A stretch of 64,000 bases of DNA from Streptomyces sp. TG1A-8 (GTDB lineage: Bacteria > Actinomycetota > Actinomycetes > Streptomycetales > Streptomycetaceae), in contig NZ_JASTLB010000001.1 in NCBI RefSeq assembly GCF_030499535.1, positions 4,154,001 through 4,218,000 of the forward strand, in the 5' to 3' direction. The translations under genes and the position numbers were made by a program. The notes beneath the pieces are model-generated. The model was not told the DNA's origin. It saw nothing but the letters and a program-made list of their open reading frames with translations, and did no database searches. This document shows, one piece after another, positions 7,926 through 16,060 of this stretch. How positions within the stretch are numbered: the first letter of the stretch is position 1; each line of letters begins with the position of its first letter.

Positions 7926-10122
7926 CATGATCACCGCGGACCTGGTCGACCTCGACCTGTCCGCCGACACCAAGGAAGCGGCGGCACGCGCCCTCGCCGC
8001 ACGCATGGTGGCCCAGGGCCGGGTGACCGACCTGGAGGGCTTCCTCGCCGACGTCGCCGCCCGCGAGGCGCAGCTGCCGACCGGCCTGGACGGCGGCATC
8101 GGCATCCCGCACTGCCGCAGCGCCCACGTCACCGAGCCGACCCTGGCCTTCGGCCGCAGCGCCGCCGGCATCGACTTCGGCGCCCCCGACGGCCCGGCCG
8201 ACCTGATCTTCCTGATCGCCGCACCGGCCGGCGCCGACGACGCCCACCTGACGATCCTGTCCGCCCTGGCCCGCCGGCTGATGAACCCCGACTTCACCGC
8301 CGCCCTACGCGCGACGGCCGACGCCGGCGCGGCGGCGGCGCTGATCCGGGGCGAGGCGCCGACGGCGCAGGCCCCGGACCCGCAGACGGCCCCGGACCCG
8401 GCGAAGGACTCCGCTCCCGCCGGTGCCGGCGCCGCAACCGGTGCCGGTCCGGGTGCCGCCGGCGCCTCCCAGGACACCGCCGCGGTGCCGGCGGCGGCCT
8501 CCACCGGCACCGCGGAGGGCGGTACGGTGTCCGCACCGGGTGAAGGCGCCGGGAGCGGCGCGTCCGCCGCGGCGCAGGCCGCCCCGCCGGCCGCCCCGGA
8601 GCCCGGCTCCGACGCGGCCCCCTTCCGGATCGTCGCCGTCACCTCCTGCCCGACCGGCATCGCCCACACCTACATGGCGGCCGAGTCCCTGGCGAACGCG
8701 GGCCGCGAGGCGGGCGTCGAGCTGGTCGTCGAGACGCAGGGCTCGGCCGGTTTCACCCGGCTCGATCCGGCGGTGATCGCGGCGGCGGACGCCGTGATCC
8801 TCGCGCACGACGTCCCCGTGCGCGACAAGGACCGCTTCGCGGGCAAGCCGACCGTCGACACCGGGGTGAAGGCGGGCATCAACCGCCCCGCCGAACTCAT
8901 CGCCGAGGCACGCGGGAAGGCGGCGCGCGGGGAGGCGAGCGCCCCGGCGCCCGCGTCCGGCGACACCCCGGTCGAACGCGCCGGCGGCTCCGCCGAGGGT
9001 TACGGCACCAAGCTCCGCACCTGGCTGATGTCCGGCGTGAGCTACATGGTCCCGTTCGTCGCCGCGGGCGGCCTGCTCATCGCCCTCGGCTTCGCCATCG
9101 GCGGCTACGAGATCAAGACGGCGCCCTCCGTCACGCAGCACTTCGTGTGGACCCAGACCGACAGCTGGGGCGCCCTGCTGTTCCAGATCGGCGGCGTCGC
9201 CTTCGGCTTCCTGGTCCCGGTCCTGGCCGGCTACATCGCCTACGGCATGGCGGACCGGCCCGGTCTGGTGCCCGGGTTCGTGGGCGGCATGATCGCGTCC
9301 ACGATCAGCGCGGGCTTCCTCGGCGGCCTCGCGGCCGGTCTGATCGCCGGTGGCGTGGTGATGGCGATCCAAAGGGTCCACGTGCCCGCCGCGCTGCGCG
9401 GCATCATGCCGGTGGTGGTGATCCCGCTGATCTCCTCGGCGGTCGTCGGATTCCTGATGTTCGTCGTGATCGGCAAGCCCATCGCCTCCGCGCAGAAGGC
9501 GATGACCGACTGGCTGAACGGCCTCACCGGCACCAACGCCGTGCTGCTGGGCGGCCTGCTCGGCCTGATGATGTGCTTCGACCTGGGCGGCCCGGTCAAC
9601 AAGGTGGCCTACACCTTCGCCACGGCCGGCATCGCCGTCGCCAACCCCGGCGACTCCGCGATGAAGATCATGGCCGCGGTGATGGCGGCCGGCATGGTCG
9701 CCCCGCTGGGCATGGCCCTGGCCACCACCGTGCGCGGCAAGCTGTTCACCCCGGCCGAGCGCGAGAACGGCAAGGCCGCCTGGGTGCTGGGCGCCTCCTT
9801 CATCTCCGAGGGCGCGATCCCGTTCGCCGCGGCCGACCCGCTGCGGGTCATCCCGGCCTCCATGGCGGGCGGCGCGGTCACCGGTGCGCTGTCGATGGCC
9901 TTCGGCGCCACGCTGCGCGCCCCGCACGGCGGCATCTTCGTGGTCCCGCTGATCGGCAACCCGTTCCTCTACCTGCTCGCCATCGCGGCCGGCGCCTGCG
10001 TCACCACGGCACTGGTGGTCCTCCTCAAGGGCCTGCGCGGGCGGACCCCGCGGACCACGGCCGACGACCTCGCCGCGGGCGCGGCCACGGCGGCGGAGCC
10101 CCAGCAGCCGGTCGCCGCCTGA
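7918..10122 (+). CDS. fruA: fructose-specific PTS enzyme IIABC
   Basis: 734 residues that take up fructose and phosphorylate it to fructose 1-phosphate at the membrane. Domain order is A-B-C. IIA is residues 1-140 with the phosphorylated His65 in GIGIPHCRS. An Ala/Pro-rich linker covers about 145-230. IIB starts at about 236 with the phosphocysteine Cys244 in VAVTSCPTGIAHTYMA. IIC from about 365 has eight or more membrane segments and the substrate motif FDLGGPVNKVAYTFA. The start ATG 7918 has AGAGGAG seven bases upstream. It is the last gene of fruR-fruK-fruA. The linker is longer and more Ala/Gly/Pro-rich than in enteric FruA. Confidence 0.95.
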   Translation: MSDMITADLVDLDLSADTKEAAARALAARMVAQGRVTDLEGFLADVAAREAQLPTGLDGGIGIPHCRSAHVTEPTLAFGRSAAGIDFGAPDGPADLIFLIAAPAGADDAHLTILSALARRLMNPDFTAALRATADAGAAAALIRGEAPTAQAPDPQTAPDPAKDSAPAGAGAATGAGPGAAGASQDTAAVPAAASTGTAEGGTVSAPGEGAGSGASAAAQAAPPAAPEPGSDAAPFRIVAVTSCPTGIAHTYMAAESLANAGREAGVELVVETQGSAGFTRLDPAVIAAADAVILAHDVPVRDKDRFAGKPTVDTGVKAGINRPAELIAEARGKAARGEASAPAPASGDTPVERAGGSAEGYGTKLRTWLMSGVSYMVPFVAAGGLLIALGFAIGGYEIKTAPSVTQHFVWTQTDSWGALLFQIGGVAFGFLVPVLAGYIAYGMADRPGLVPGFVGGMIASTISAGFLGGLAAGLIAGGVVMAIQRVHVPAALRGIMPVVVIPLISSAVVGFLMFVVIGKPIASAQKAMTDWLNGLTGTNAVLLGGLLGLMMCFDLGGPVNKVAYTFATAGIAVANPGDSAMKIMAAVMAAGMVAPLGMALATTVRGKLFTPAERENGKAAWVLGASFISEGAIPFAAADPLRVIPASMAGGAVTGALSMAFGATLRAPHGGIFVVPLIGNPFLYLLAIAAGACVTTALVVLLKGLRGRTPRTTADDLAAGAATAAEPQQPVAA

Positions 10123-10229
10123 CGGTCCGTCGCCACCCCCCTTTTTTGGTGCTGTGAGCGGTTCACGTCACCTGCGAGATACGTCACGGTACGGGCCCAG
10201 GTCCCGGACCGTGGTGTGTACTGGGGTGC

Positions 10230-10490
10230 ATGCCTGAGCACGTCTCGACTCTCCAGCTGATCGGCGTGGCCGTCCTCGCCGTGGCGGCCGTCGCTTGGGT
10301 CGTCGTCGTGGCCCGCCTGACCCGCCTGCTGTGCCGTTCCTCCGCCGGGGCCGCCGGCCGGCGCCCCGTCGGAGTCCTTCCGGGCCTCCCGCACCAGTCC
10401 CGGATCGGCCCGGCCGCGGAGTCCGTCGAGCTGACCCCGGCCGAACAGGACGCCTTCGCGGGCCTGGTGCGGCAACTGGGCCACCGCTGA
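10230..10490 (+). CDS. small single-span membrane protein, function unknown
   Basis: 86 residues. One membrane segment (about 10-28, IGVAVLAVAAVAWVVVVAR) is followed by a basic stretch and a soluble tail ending ELTPAEQDAFAGLVRQLGHR. The pattern suggests N-out topology with the tail in the cytoplasm. The ATG has no strong ribosome-binding site. I do not recognise a function; the type is common in Streptomyces. A run of six T at about 10143-10148 after the fruA stop may belong to a weak terminator separating the two units. Confidence 0.7.
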   Translation: MPEHVSTLQLIGVAVLAVAAVAWVVVVARLTRLLCRSSAGAAGRRPVGVLPGLPHQSRIGPAAESVELTPAEQDAFAGLVRQLGHR

Positions 10491-10599
10491 CCGCTGACCG
10501 CCGGCCGCTGACCGGCGGTGACCCGCCGCGGGGACGGCTGGGGCCTGTCATGCGGATCCTGCCGGGCTCGCGGGTCCGGCCCGATCCGGACGGAAGACC

Positions 10600-11346
10600 C
10601 TAGGCCCACCGTGCCGCGCGCCGCTCCATGGCGTCCCGGGCCGCGTCCTGCGAGGTGTACACCTCGCACATGTGCCGTCCGTCGGGCGTCGCCGTGTGCT
10701 CGACCTCCCACAGGGAGACCTCCCGGCCGTCCGGCAGCAGGAACGCGTGCTCGTACAGGGCGTAGTTCAGGCTCGCCCGTCCCGCCCGCCCGGGCCGGCC
10801 GAACGCCTGGGTGATCTGGTGCGCGGACGCCGTCGCCAGCAGCTCCGCCACGTCCCGGCCCGGCCGGTCGGCGTTCTCCGCGCGGCGCAGCAGCCGGCGC
10901 GCGTGGTCCGCCGAGTCGTCCGTCGCGTACACGTGCCGGGGCTCGGGGATCGCGAAGAGCTGCAGCAGGCTCGGCAGTTCGAAGTCCGGCGCGTCCGGGG
11001 GCAGCGCGAGCCGGGCGGTGGCGGTGTGCAGTTCCTCGTCGTCCACGTACACCTCGTGCTGTGCGTCGCCTCCCGGCACCGTGTTGTGGACCAGCTCCCA
11101 CAGGGTCACCGTCGAACCGTCGGCGAGCAGCCAGGTGTGCCGGTAGGTCTCGCGGTGCAGGCCCGCGCTGTGGTGGGCGGAGTGCAGGGAACTGTCGTGC
11201 GCCAGCGCGCAGTCGAGCTGCCGTATCACCTCGTCGGGCAGCTCGAAGGAGTTCAGTGCGCGACCGAGGAGCCGCGCGAGGTGCTCCTCCGGAGACTCGG
11301 GCGACTCGGCTGGTTCGTACGCTGTCGTCTCGTACGGAACGCTCAA
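10600..11346 (-). CDS. DUF6227 family protein
   Basis: 248 residues, soluble and acidic. It contains two copies of one motif pair: HTWLLADGSTVTLWELVHNT and EHAFLLPDGREVSLWEVEHT. Each is followed by a sequence naming a C-terminal strand (HEVYVDDEE, HMCEVYTSQD). That implies an internal duplication of a beta-rich unit. The family is Streptomyces-restricted and uncharacterised. The start is a TTG at 11346, preceded by GGGAGAA at good spacing. A 15-bp palindrome lies about 60 bases upstream of the start. Confidence 0.8.
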   Translation of the reverse strand: MSVPYETTAYEPAESPESPEEHLARLLGRALNSFELPDEVIRQLDCALAHDSSLHSAHHSAGLHRETYRHTWLLADGSTVTLWELVHNTVPGGDAQHEVYVDDEELHTATARLALPPDAPDFELPSLLQLFAIPEPRHVYATDDSADHARRLLRRAENADRPGRDVAELLATASAHQITQAFGRPGRAGRASLNYALYEHAFLLPDGREVSLWEVEHTATPDGRHMCEVYTSQDAARDAMERRAARWA

Positions 11347-11403
11347 GGTTTCTCCCGGCGTTGCTGCATGTCACCTTGTGGGTGCATACCGTAGCCCCTA
11401 GGT

Positions 11404-11418
11404 CGGACATCATGTCCG
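11404..11418. promoter_or_regulatory. 15-bp palindrome CGGACATCATGTCCG
   Basis: Perfect 7-bp arms around one base, located 58 bases upstream of the TTG start of the DUF6227 gene in an otherwise gene-free 157-base gap. This is the size of a dimeric-repressor operator. The cognate regulator is unknown. Confidence 0.4.
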
Positions 11419-11503
11419 CGAACGCGGAAAACGTACGCCGGGAAAACGCGGAGGGCGCGCGAGATGTTCCCGCGCGGCCGCAAGTCGACCTGAAACCCGC
11501 CGG

Positions 11504-11790
11504 TCAGGCGCCCGTGTCCGTCCCGGCACGCCAGGACGTGTTCCAGCCGTTGAGCCCGTTGTCCGGGGCGTCCGTCGTGTCCGGGGAGTTCTTCACGACG
11601 ACGTCCCCGACGAAGGAGTTGTCGTACACCCACTTGGCCGGCGTGGCGCCCTGCGCGCCCCGGACGTCCGCCAGGCCGACGCGGCCGTGGCCGGCGCCCT
11701 CCCGGCCGAAGGGCGGGCTGCCCCGGTCGTACCGGTGGTTGCCGTGGTTGAAGGTGCCCGAGGTCACGTGGCAGAACCGCGACGAACGGG
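11504..11790 (-). pseudogene. C-terminal fragment of an unidentified secreted-type protein
   Basis: About 90 codons of protein-like sequence end at a TGA: FCHVTSGTFNHGNHRYDRG, then GRVGLADVRG, KWVYDNSFVGDVVV and NGLNGWNTSW. Composition is Asn/Gly/Trp/Tyr-rich, typical of secreted beta-rich Streptomyces proteins. No start with a ribosome-binding site is visible; a GTG at 11767 could open an 87-residue product. Upstream the frame runs antisense-like into the P1 peptidase gene, so the N-terminal part is missing. I cannot name the family. Confidence 0.4.
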
Positions 11791-11811
11791 AGCCCGGGAC
11801 ACGCGGGACCG

Positions 11812-12861
11812 CTATCCCTCCCCGTGCCCCTCCCCGGCGCCCCGCCCGTACAACTCCCGGTACGACGGCCACGCCCCGCCCGGCCCGTCGACCGGCTCGG
11901 CGGCGCGCACGGCCCGTACGATCGCCCGCGTCACGACGTCGGCGCCCGCCGCGAGGACGTCGTTGAGCGCCAGGGGGCCGGTGCCGAGCGGACGCACGCC
12001 GGTCGCCAGCGCGAACACCGTGTCCCCGTCGTGCAGCAGGTGCACCGGCCGGACGGCGCGTGCGATGCCGTCGTGCGCCGTGCCCGCCAGTTTCTGCGCC
12101 TGTGCCCTGGAGAGGTCCGCGTCGGTCACCACCACCGCGAGGGTGGTGTTGAGCGGCGCCGGAGTGTTCTGCGAGGCGGTCCGGGCCAGACGCCGGCGCG
12201 CGGCCTCGTGTACGCGCTCGGACGGATACGCCACCCGGCCCAGGAAGAACTCGCCGTAGAGCGCGCCCGTCCCGGGGTCCACCACCGACCCCGCGGCGTT
12301 CGCGACCACCAGCGCGGCCACCGTGACCCCCGAGCGGAGGACCACGCTCGCGGCCCCCACCCCGCCCTTGAACAGCCCCGCGACGGCCCCCGTGCCGGCG
12401 CCCACGCAGCCCTCGGCCACCGGCGTCCCCGGCGTGCTCGCCGCCGCCGCCTCGACCGCCGCCCGCCCCGTCGCCGCGTCGGGGCGGGCACGGAAGTCCC
12501 CGCCCCGGCCCAGGTCGAAGACGCACGCCGCCGGCACCACCGGCACCACGTGCCCCGGGTCCGTCCCGACCGGCACCCCGCGCCCCCGCTCCTCCAGCCA
12601 GGCCATGACCCCGGAGGCGGCGTCGAGCCCGTACGCGCTGCCCCCGGTCAGGACGACCGCGTCGACCCTCTGCACCACGTTGCGCGGGTCGAGCGCGTCG
12701 GTCTCCTTGGTGCCGGGGCCGCCGCCGCGCACGTCCACGGCCGCCACGGCACCGCCCTCGGGGGCGAGGACGACCGTGGTGCCGGTGAGCCAGCCGTCCC
12801 CGTCACGGGTCGCGTGCCCCACCCGCAGCCCTGCCATGTCCGTCGGCGCGTCATCCGTCAT
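11812..12861 (-). CDS. P1-family (DmpA-like) aminopeptidase/amidase
   Basis: 349 residues of the self-processing P1 (S58) peptidase fold. VGHATRDGDGWLTGTTVV starts the alpha chain. TGGSAYGLDAASGVMAWL and KGGVGAASVVL are conserved glycine-rich core loops. The expected autocleavage site is NTTLAVVVTDADLS near residue 235, where a Thr takes the place of the N-terminal nucleophile. The family includes L-aminopeptidase/D-esterase and beta-aminopeptidases; the substrate here is not predictable. Start ATG at 12861. The protein has no signal peptide, so it is cytoplasmic. Confidence 0.9.
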   Translation of the reverse strand: MTDDAPTDMAGLRVGHATRDGDGWLTGTTVVLAPEGGAVAAVDVRGGGPGTKETDALDPRNVVQRVDAVVLTGGSAYGLDAASGVMAWLEERGRGVPVGTDPGHVVPVVPAACVFDLGRGGDFRARPDAATGRAAVEAAAASTPGTPVAEGCVGAGTGAVAGLFKGGVGAASVVLRSGVTVAALVVANAAGSVVDPGTGALYGEFFLGRVAYPSERVHEAARRRLARTASQNTPAPLNTTLAVVVTDADLSRAQAQKLAGTAHDGIARAVRPVHLLHDGDTVFALATGVRPLGTGPLALNDVLAAGADVVTRAIVRAVRAAEPVDGPGGAWPSYRELYGRGAGEGHGEG

Positions 12862-13038
12862 GCGGGCCAGTGTGGCCCACTCCGGGGGCGTCTCCGAAGG
12901 GGGCGGACACCCGGCTCCGCGCCCTCCGCCCGGCGCCCGCGGAACGCCGGGGCGCCGACGACGTCACCGTGACCGCCGACGGCCGCGACCGCCGGCAGCG
13001 CTCGGCGTCCCGCCGGGCCGGGGCCGTACCCTGGAGGC

Positions 13039-13215
13039 ATGAGCAGCGCCCCCGCGCCCGAGCCGCGCGACCCGAAGAACGCGCTCGTCTTCGACGATCC
13101 GCTGAACCAGCAGTCCTCGGACGACACCGACCGCGGATGGGGCGAGCGCGGGGGCGGCGACGGCGCCGCCGATCTGAAGCGCTTCCTCGACGAGAAGCCG
13201 CCCCACCACCTGTGA
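13039..13215 (+). CDS. 58-residue acidic hypothetical protein
   Basis: The short frame MSSAPAPEPRDPKNALVFDD continues to DLKRFLDEKPPHHL, preceded by CTGGAGG five bases before the ATG at 13039. The strong ribosome-binding site, the Streptomyces-like third-position GC and the structured middle (ALVFDDPLNQQ) support translation. It is divergent from the P1 peptidase. No function known; it is hydrophilic with no membrane segment. Confidence 0.6.
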   Translation: MSSAPAPEPRDPKNALVFDDPLNQQSSDDTDRGWGERGGGDGAADLKRFLDEKPPHHL

Positions 13216-13244
13216 GCCGCCCGTGACGACGCGGCCGGCGGGCC

Positions 13245-13733
13245 CTACGTCCTGTCGTCGTGGCCGGCACCCCGCCGGGCGACCAAGGCGTCGCGGATCT
13301 CCTTCAGGACCTCCAGCTCGGTCACCTCGATGACCTCCTGCGTGCCCTCGCGCGCCTTCCTGCGGGCCTCGGCCCGCGCCAGGTACTTCGACATCGGCAG
13401 GACCATCAGGAAGTACACCACCGCCGCCGTGATCACGAAGGTGAGCGCGGCCCCGATGACGGAGCCCCACAGGATCGGCACGCCGCTCCTGACCGTGCCG
13501 TCCGCGCCCACCGAGCACGGGGCCTTCAGGCAGGAGCTGTAGCGGTCCAGGTTCTGCGTGCCGATCGCCCCGACCAGCGGGTTGATGATCCCCTTCACGA
13601 TCGAGTTGACGATGTTCGTGAAGGCGGCGCCGATGACCACGGCCACGGCCAGGTCCACGACGTTGCCACGCATCAGGAAGGCCTTGAAGCCATGCCAGAC
13701 GCTCCGTGCGGCCGGTTCCTTCTTCGCGCTCAC
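13245..13733 (-). CDS. mscL: large-conductance mechanosensitive channel
   Basis: 162 residues, the homopentameric osmotic-emergency valve. TM1 includes the pore constriction FLMRGNVVDLAVAVVIGAAF. A periplasmic loop contains a Cys pair (SSCLKAPC). TM2 is FVITAAVVYFLMVLP and is followed by the charged cytoplasmic bundle. I chose GTG 13733 (VSAKKEPAARS) because GGAGAG lies eight bases before it; the frame is open 24 bases further but would include that site. The neighbourhood (mscL near cyclo-ligase, galU, moeA, rimJ) is conserved across actinobacteria including mycobacteria. Confidence 0.95.
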   Translation of the reverse strand: MSAKKEPAARSVWHGFKAFLMRGNVVDLAVAVVIGAAFTNIVNSIVKGIINPLVGAIGTQNLDRYSSCLKAPCSVGADGTVRSGVPILWGSVIGAALTFVITAAVVYFLMVLPMSKYLARAEARRKAREGTQEVIEVTELEVLKEIRDALVARRGAGHDDRT

Positions 13734-13870
13734 CTGGGGGACTCTCCTCACGTGCACAGGGTGTGAGACGAAACGTTCGGCAACCTACGGCACGCCGGGC
13801 CGGTCGTCTCCCTCCCCCCGGCCCGGGCGGGCGTCCCGGCGCCGGACCGACCCGGGACGCCCGCGCCGGC

Positions 13871-14590
13871 TCAGCACAGCGTCACCGCCAGCCGGGCCGT
13901 CGCGCTCGCCCCCACGAGCGCCGCCGCCGTGGCACGCGGCACCGACAGCACGACCAGCGCCCCGCTCTCGGCCGCGCCTTCCAGGGGCTCGGGCACCCCG
14001 GTCACCCGCACCCCGCGCGCGAGCACCCGCGCACCGCCCCCGTCGGCCGGGTCCCCGGCGGCGATGACGTCGACCCGGTCACCGGGCCGCAGCAGCCGGA
14101 CGGTGGCGGCGTCGGCGATCCGCACCGGCGCCGTCACCGCCTCCCCGGTGTCCCGCTCCCCGGCGTCCCGCCCCGGCACGGGCCCGGCGGCCGGACGCCC
14201 GCGCGGGCGCTCGGCGTGGTCCGCCCGCGGCGCGGCCCGTGGCCCGGCCGCCACGAGTGCCGCCGCGGTCACGGCCAGACCGGCCGCCAGGGCTCGCCGC
14301 CGCTGCCGCACGAACCGCCGCGCCCGGTACCGTCCGCCGCGCACCCGTACCGGCGCGAACGGCGGGACTCCGCGGGTCGCGGGGGCGTCGGTGCCCGGCG
14401 GACGCGGCGGACGGGCAGGCCCGGGAAGGCGCGGGGCGGCCGGGAGAGCGGGGCCGCCGGGCGGCGCGGCCGGCACGCAGGGACGGGGGAAGGGTGGGGA
14501 GGGAAGAGAGGAGGAAAGAGGAGAGGAAAAGGAAGGAGAAGGGGAGGGCGAAGAAGAAGGGGAGGGCGAGGAGGAGGGCACGGGGATCAC
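13871..14590 (-). CDS. SAF-domain (CpaB/RcpC-like) membrane protein
   Basis: Up to 239 residues. A basic stretch (RYRARRFVRQRRR) precedes one membrane anchor (ALAAGLAVTAAALVAAG) at about 100-116. The outer domain is a beta-clip/SAF module with VRIADAATVRLLRPGDRVDVIAA and a C-terminal strand rich in Ala/Val. Related Flp-pilus proteins (CpaB/RcpC) bind the cell wall, but no pilus genes are near. The first 35 codons encode a Ser/Pro homorun from a polypyrimidine tract and may not be translated. A start within the Pro-rich part near FAPVRVRGG is possible. The GTG at 14590 is simply the longest option. Confidence 0.7.
   Translation of the reverse strand: MIPVPSSSPSPSSSPSPSPSFSSPLSSSLPSPPFPRPCVPAAPPGGPALPAAPRLPGPARPPRPPGTDAPATRGVPPFAPVRVRGGRYRARRFVRQRRRALAAGLAVTAAALVAAGPRAAPRADHAERPRGRPAAGPVPGRDAGERDTGEAVTAPVRIADAATVRLLRPGDRVDVIAAGDPADGGGARVLARGVRVTGVPEPLEGAAESGALVVLSVPRATAAALVGASATARLAVTLC
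14485..14578. repeat. 94-base polypurine/polypyrimidine tract
   Basis: The plus strand is purine except for one T (14495) and two C (14549, 14567). An uninterrupted 53-base purine run covers 14496-14548. It contains GGGGAGGGCGA/AGAAG repeats. Such tracts can form triplex (H-DNA) and block polymerases. It underlies the N-terminal Ser/Pro codons of the SAF-domain gene. Confidence 0.85.
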
Positions 14591-14738
14591 CGCCTGCGAC
14601 GAGGAACCTGCTTGCGGGTCCCACGATGAGGCCTCGCGCCGAAGTCCGCCGGAGCCGGTGTGCTACCGGCCGGTTGTGGAGAACTCGGCCACCCGGACGG
14701 GTACCGGGTGCCTCCGCCCGCCCTCGCCCCCGGCCCGC

Positions 14739-15572
14739 CTACGGCAGTTCGAAGCCCGGGTCCATCCCGCCGAGCGCGTTCACGCACAGGCAGTCCCGGT
14801 CACCGGTCGCGGGCAGCTCCGCGACCGCGTCGAACAGCACGCCCCGCAGCCGGTCCACGTTGGCCGCGAACACCTCCAGCACCTCCTCGTGCGAGACGCC
14901 CTCGCCCGTCTCGGCACCGGCGTCGAGGTCGGTGACCAGGGTCAACGACGTGTAGCACAGCTCCAGTTCGCGGGCGAGCGCCGCCTCGGGGTGGCCGGTC
15001 ATGCCCACCACCGACCAGCCCTGCGCCCGGTGCCACAGCGATTCGGCGCGGGAGGAGAAGCGCGGTCCCTCGACCACGACCAGCGTGCCGCCGTCGACCG
15101 GTTCCCAGTCGCGCCCGCGGGCCGCCTTCAGCGCCACGGCCCGGCCGGCCGGGCAGTACGGGTCGGCCATGGACACGTGCACCACGTTCGGGACGGTGCC
15201 GTCGGGCAGCGGCAATCCGTCGAAGTACGTCTGCGCCCGGGACTTCGTCCGGTCCACGAACTGGTCCGGGACGAGCAGGGTGCCGGGCCCGTGCTCGGGG
15301 CGCAGCCCGCCCACCGCGCAGGGGCCGAGGACCTGCCGGACGCCGACCGAGCGCAGGGCCCAGAGGTTGGCCCGGTAGTTGATGCGGTGCGGCGGCAGGT
15401 GGTGGCCGCGGCCGTGCCGGGGCAGGAACGCGACCCGCCGGCCGGCGACCTCGCCGAGGAAGAGGGAGTCACTGGGCTGCCCGTAGGGGGTGTCCACCTG
15501 GACCTCGGTCACGTCGTCGAGGAACGAGTAGAAGCCCGAGCCGCCGATTACACCGATCTCTGCGTTCGCCAT
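14739..15572 (-). CDS. S-methyl-5'-thioadenosine phosphorylase
   Basis: 277 residues of the trimeric PNP/MTAP family, which cleaves methylthioadenosine with phosphate in methionine salvage. IGVIGGSGFYSFLDD holds the phosphate loop, LPRHGRGHHLPPHRINYRAN is the family signature, and VVVEGPRFSSRAES and VVGMTGHPEAALARE are the substrate and purine loops. I used ATG 15572 (MANAEIGVIGG), the usual N-terminus; an ATG nine bases earlier is also possible. No ribosome-binding site is seen and TAATGT lies just upstream, so a leaderless start is plausible. Confidence 0.92.
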   Translation of the reverse strand: MANAEIGVIGGSGFYSFLDDVTEVQVDTPYGQPSDSLFLGEVAGRRVAFLPRHGRGHHLPPHRINYRANLWALRSVGVRQVLGPCAVGGLRPEHGPGTLLVPDQFVDRTKSRAQTYFDGLPLPDGTVPNVVHVSMADPYCPAGRAVALKAARGRDWEPVDGGTLVVVEGPRFSSRAESLWHRAQGWSVVGMTGHPEAALARELELCYTSLTLVTDLDAGAETGEGVSHEEVLEVFAANVDRLRGVLFDAVAELPATGDRDCLCVNALGGMDPGFELP

Positions 15573-15675
15573 GGCATGCACATTAGCGGCCCGACGGCTC
15601 TCCGGGGAGTCGGTGCCGGGTGCGGGGCAGGCCCTGCCGTCACGCGACGGCAGGGCCGACGGGGCCGGGAACGCC

Positions 15676-15993
15676 TCAGGCGGCGGAGCTGCTCGTGGAG
15701 CCGGACGACGACGAGGAGGCCGACGCCGACGGCTTGGAGTCGGACGACGGCTTCGCCTCGGACGAGGAGGCCGAGGCGCCGGACGACTTCGACGCCGGGC
15801 TGCTGCTCGACGTGGAGCCGCGCGAATCGTTCCGGTAGAAGCCGGAGCCCTTGAAGACGATGCCGACCGCGGAGAACACCTTCTTCAGGCGGCCACCGCA
15901 GCTCGGGCACTCGGTCAGGGCGTCGTCGGTGAACTTCTGCACCGCCTCGAGGCCCTCGCCGCACTCGGTGCACTGGTACTGGTAGGTCGGCAC
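15676..15993 (-). CDS. FmdB-family zinc-ribbon protein
   Basis: 105 residues. The N-terminal single zinc ribbon has the CxxC pairs CTECGEG (after PTYQYQ) and CPSCGGRLKK. The conserved KGSGFYRND closes the domain. The last 45 residues are Ser/Ala/Lys low complexity and probably disordered. FmdB-like proteins are small regulators or assembly factors of uncertain role. The GTG at 15993 has GGAGGAA six bases upstream. The leader carries a CIRCE-like inverted repeat, suggesting HrcA heat-shock control. Confidence 0.9.
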   Translation of the reverse strand: MPTYQYQCTECGEGLEAVQKFTDDALTECPSCGGRLKKVFSAVGIVFKGSGFYRNDSRGSTSSSSPASKSSGASASSSEAKPSSDSKPSASASSSSSGSTSSSAA

Positions 15994-16003
15994 TGTCTTC
16001 CTC

Positions 16004-16030
16004 CTGGCACTCTCACTCAATGAGTGCTAA
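16004..16030 (-). promoter_or_regulatory. CIRCE-like operator (HrcA site) before the FmdB gene
   Basis: Read on the minus strand: TTAGCACTC (9/9 of the CIRCE arm), exactly nine spacer bases, then GAGTGCCAG (7/9 of the partner arm GAGTGCTAA). It ends against the GGAGGAA ribosome-binding site, the usual CIRCE position between start site and gene. An ACTAT-type -10 lies about 10 bases further upstream. No chaperone gene is adjacent. Confidence 0.7.
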
Positions 16031-16060
16031 CGACGGTCCATAGTGACGCATTCCCCGGGA

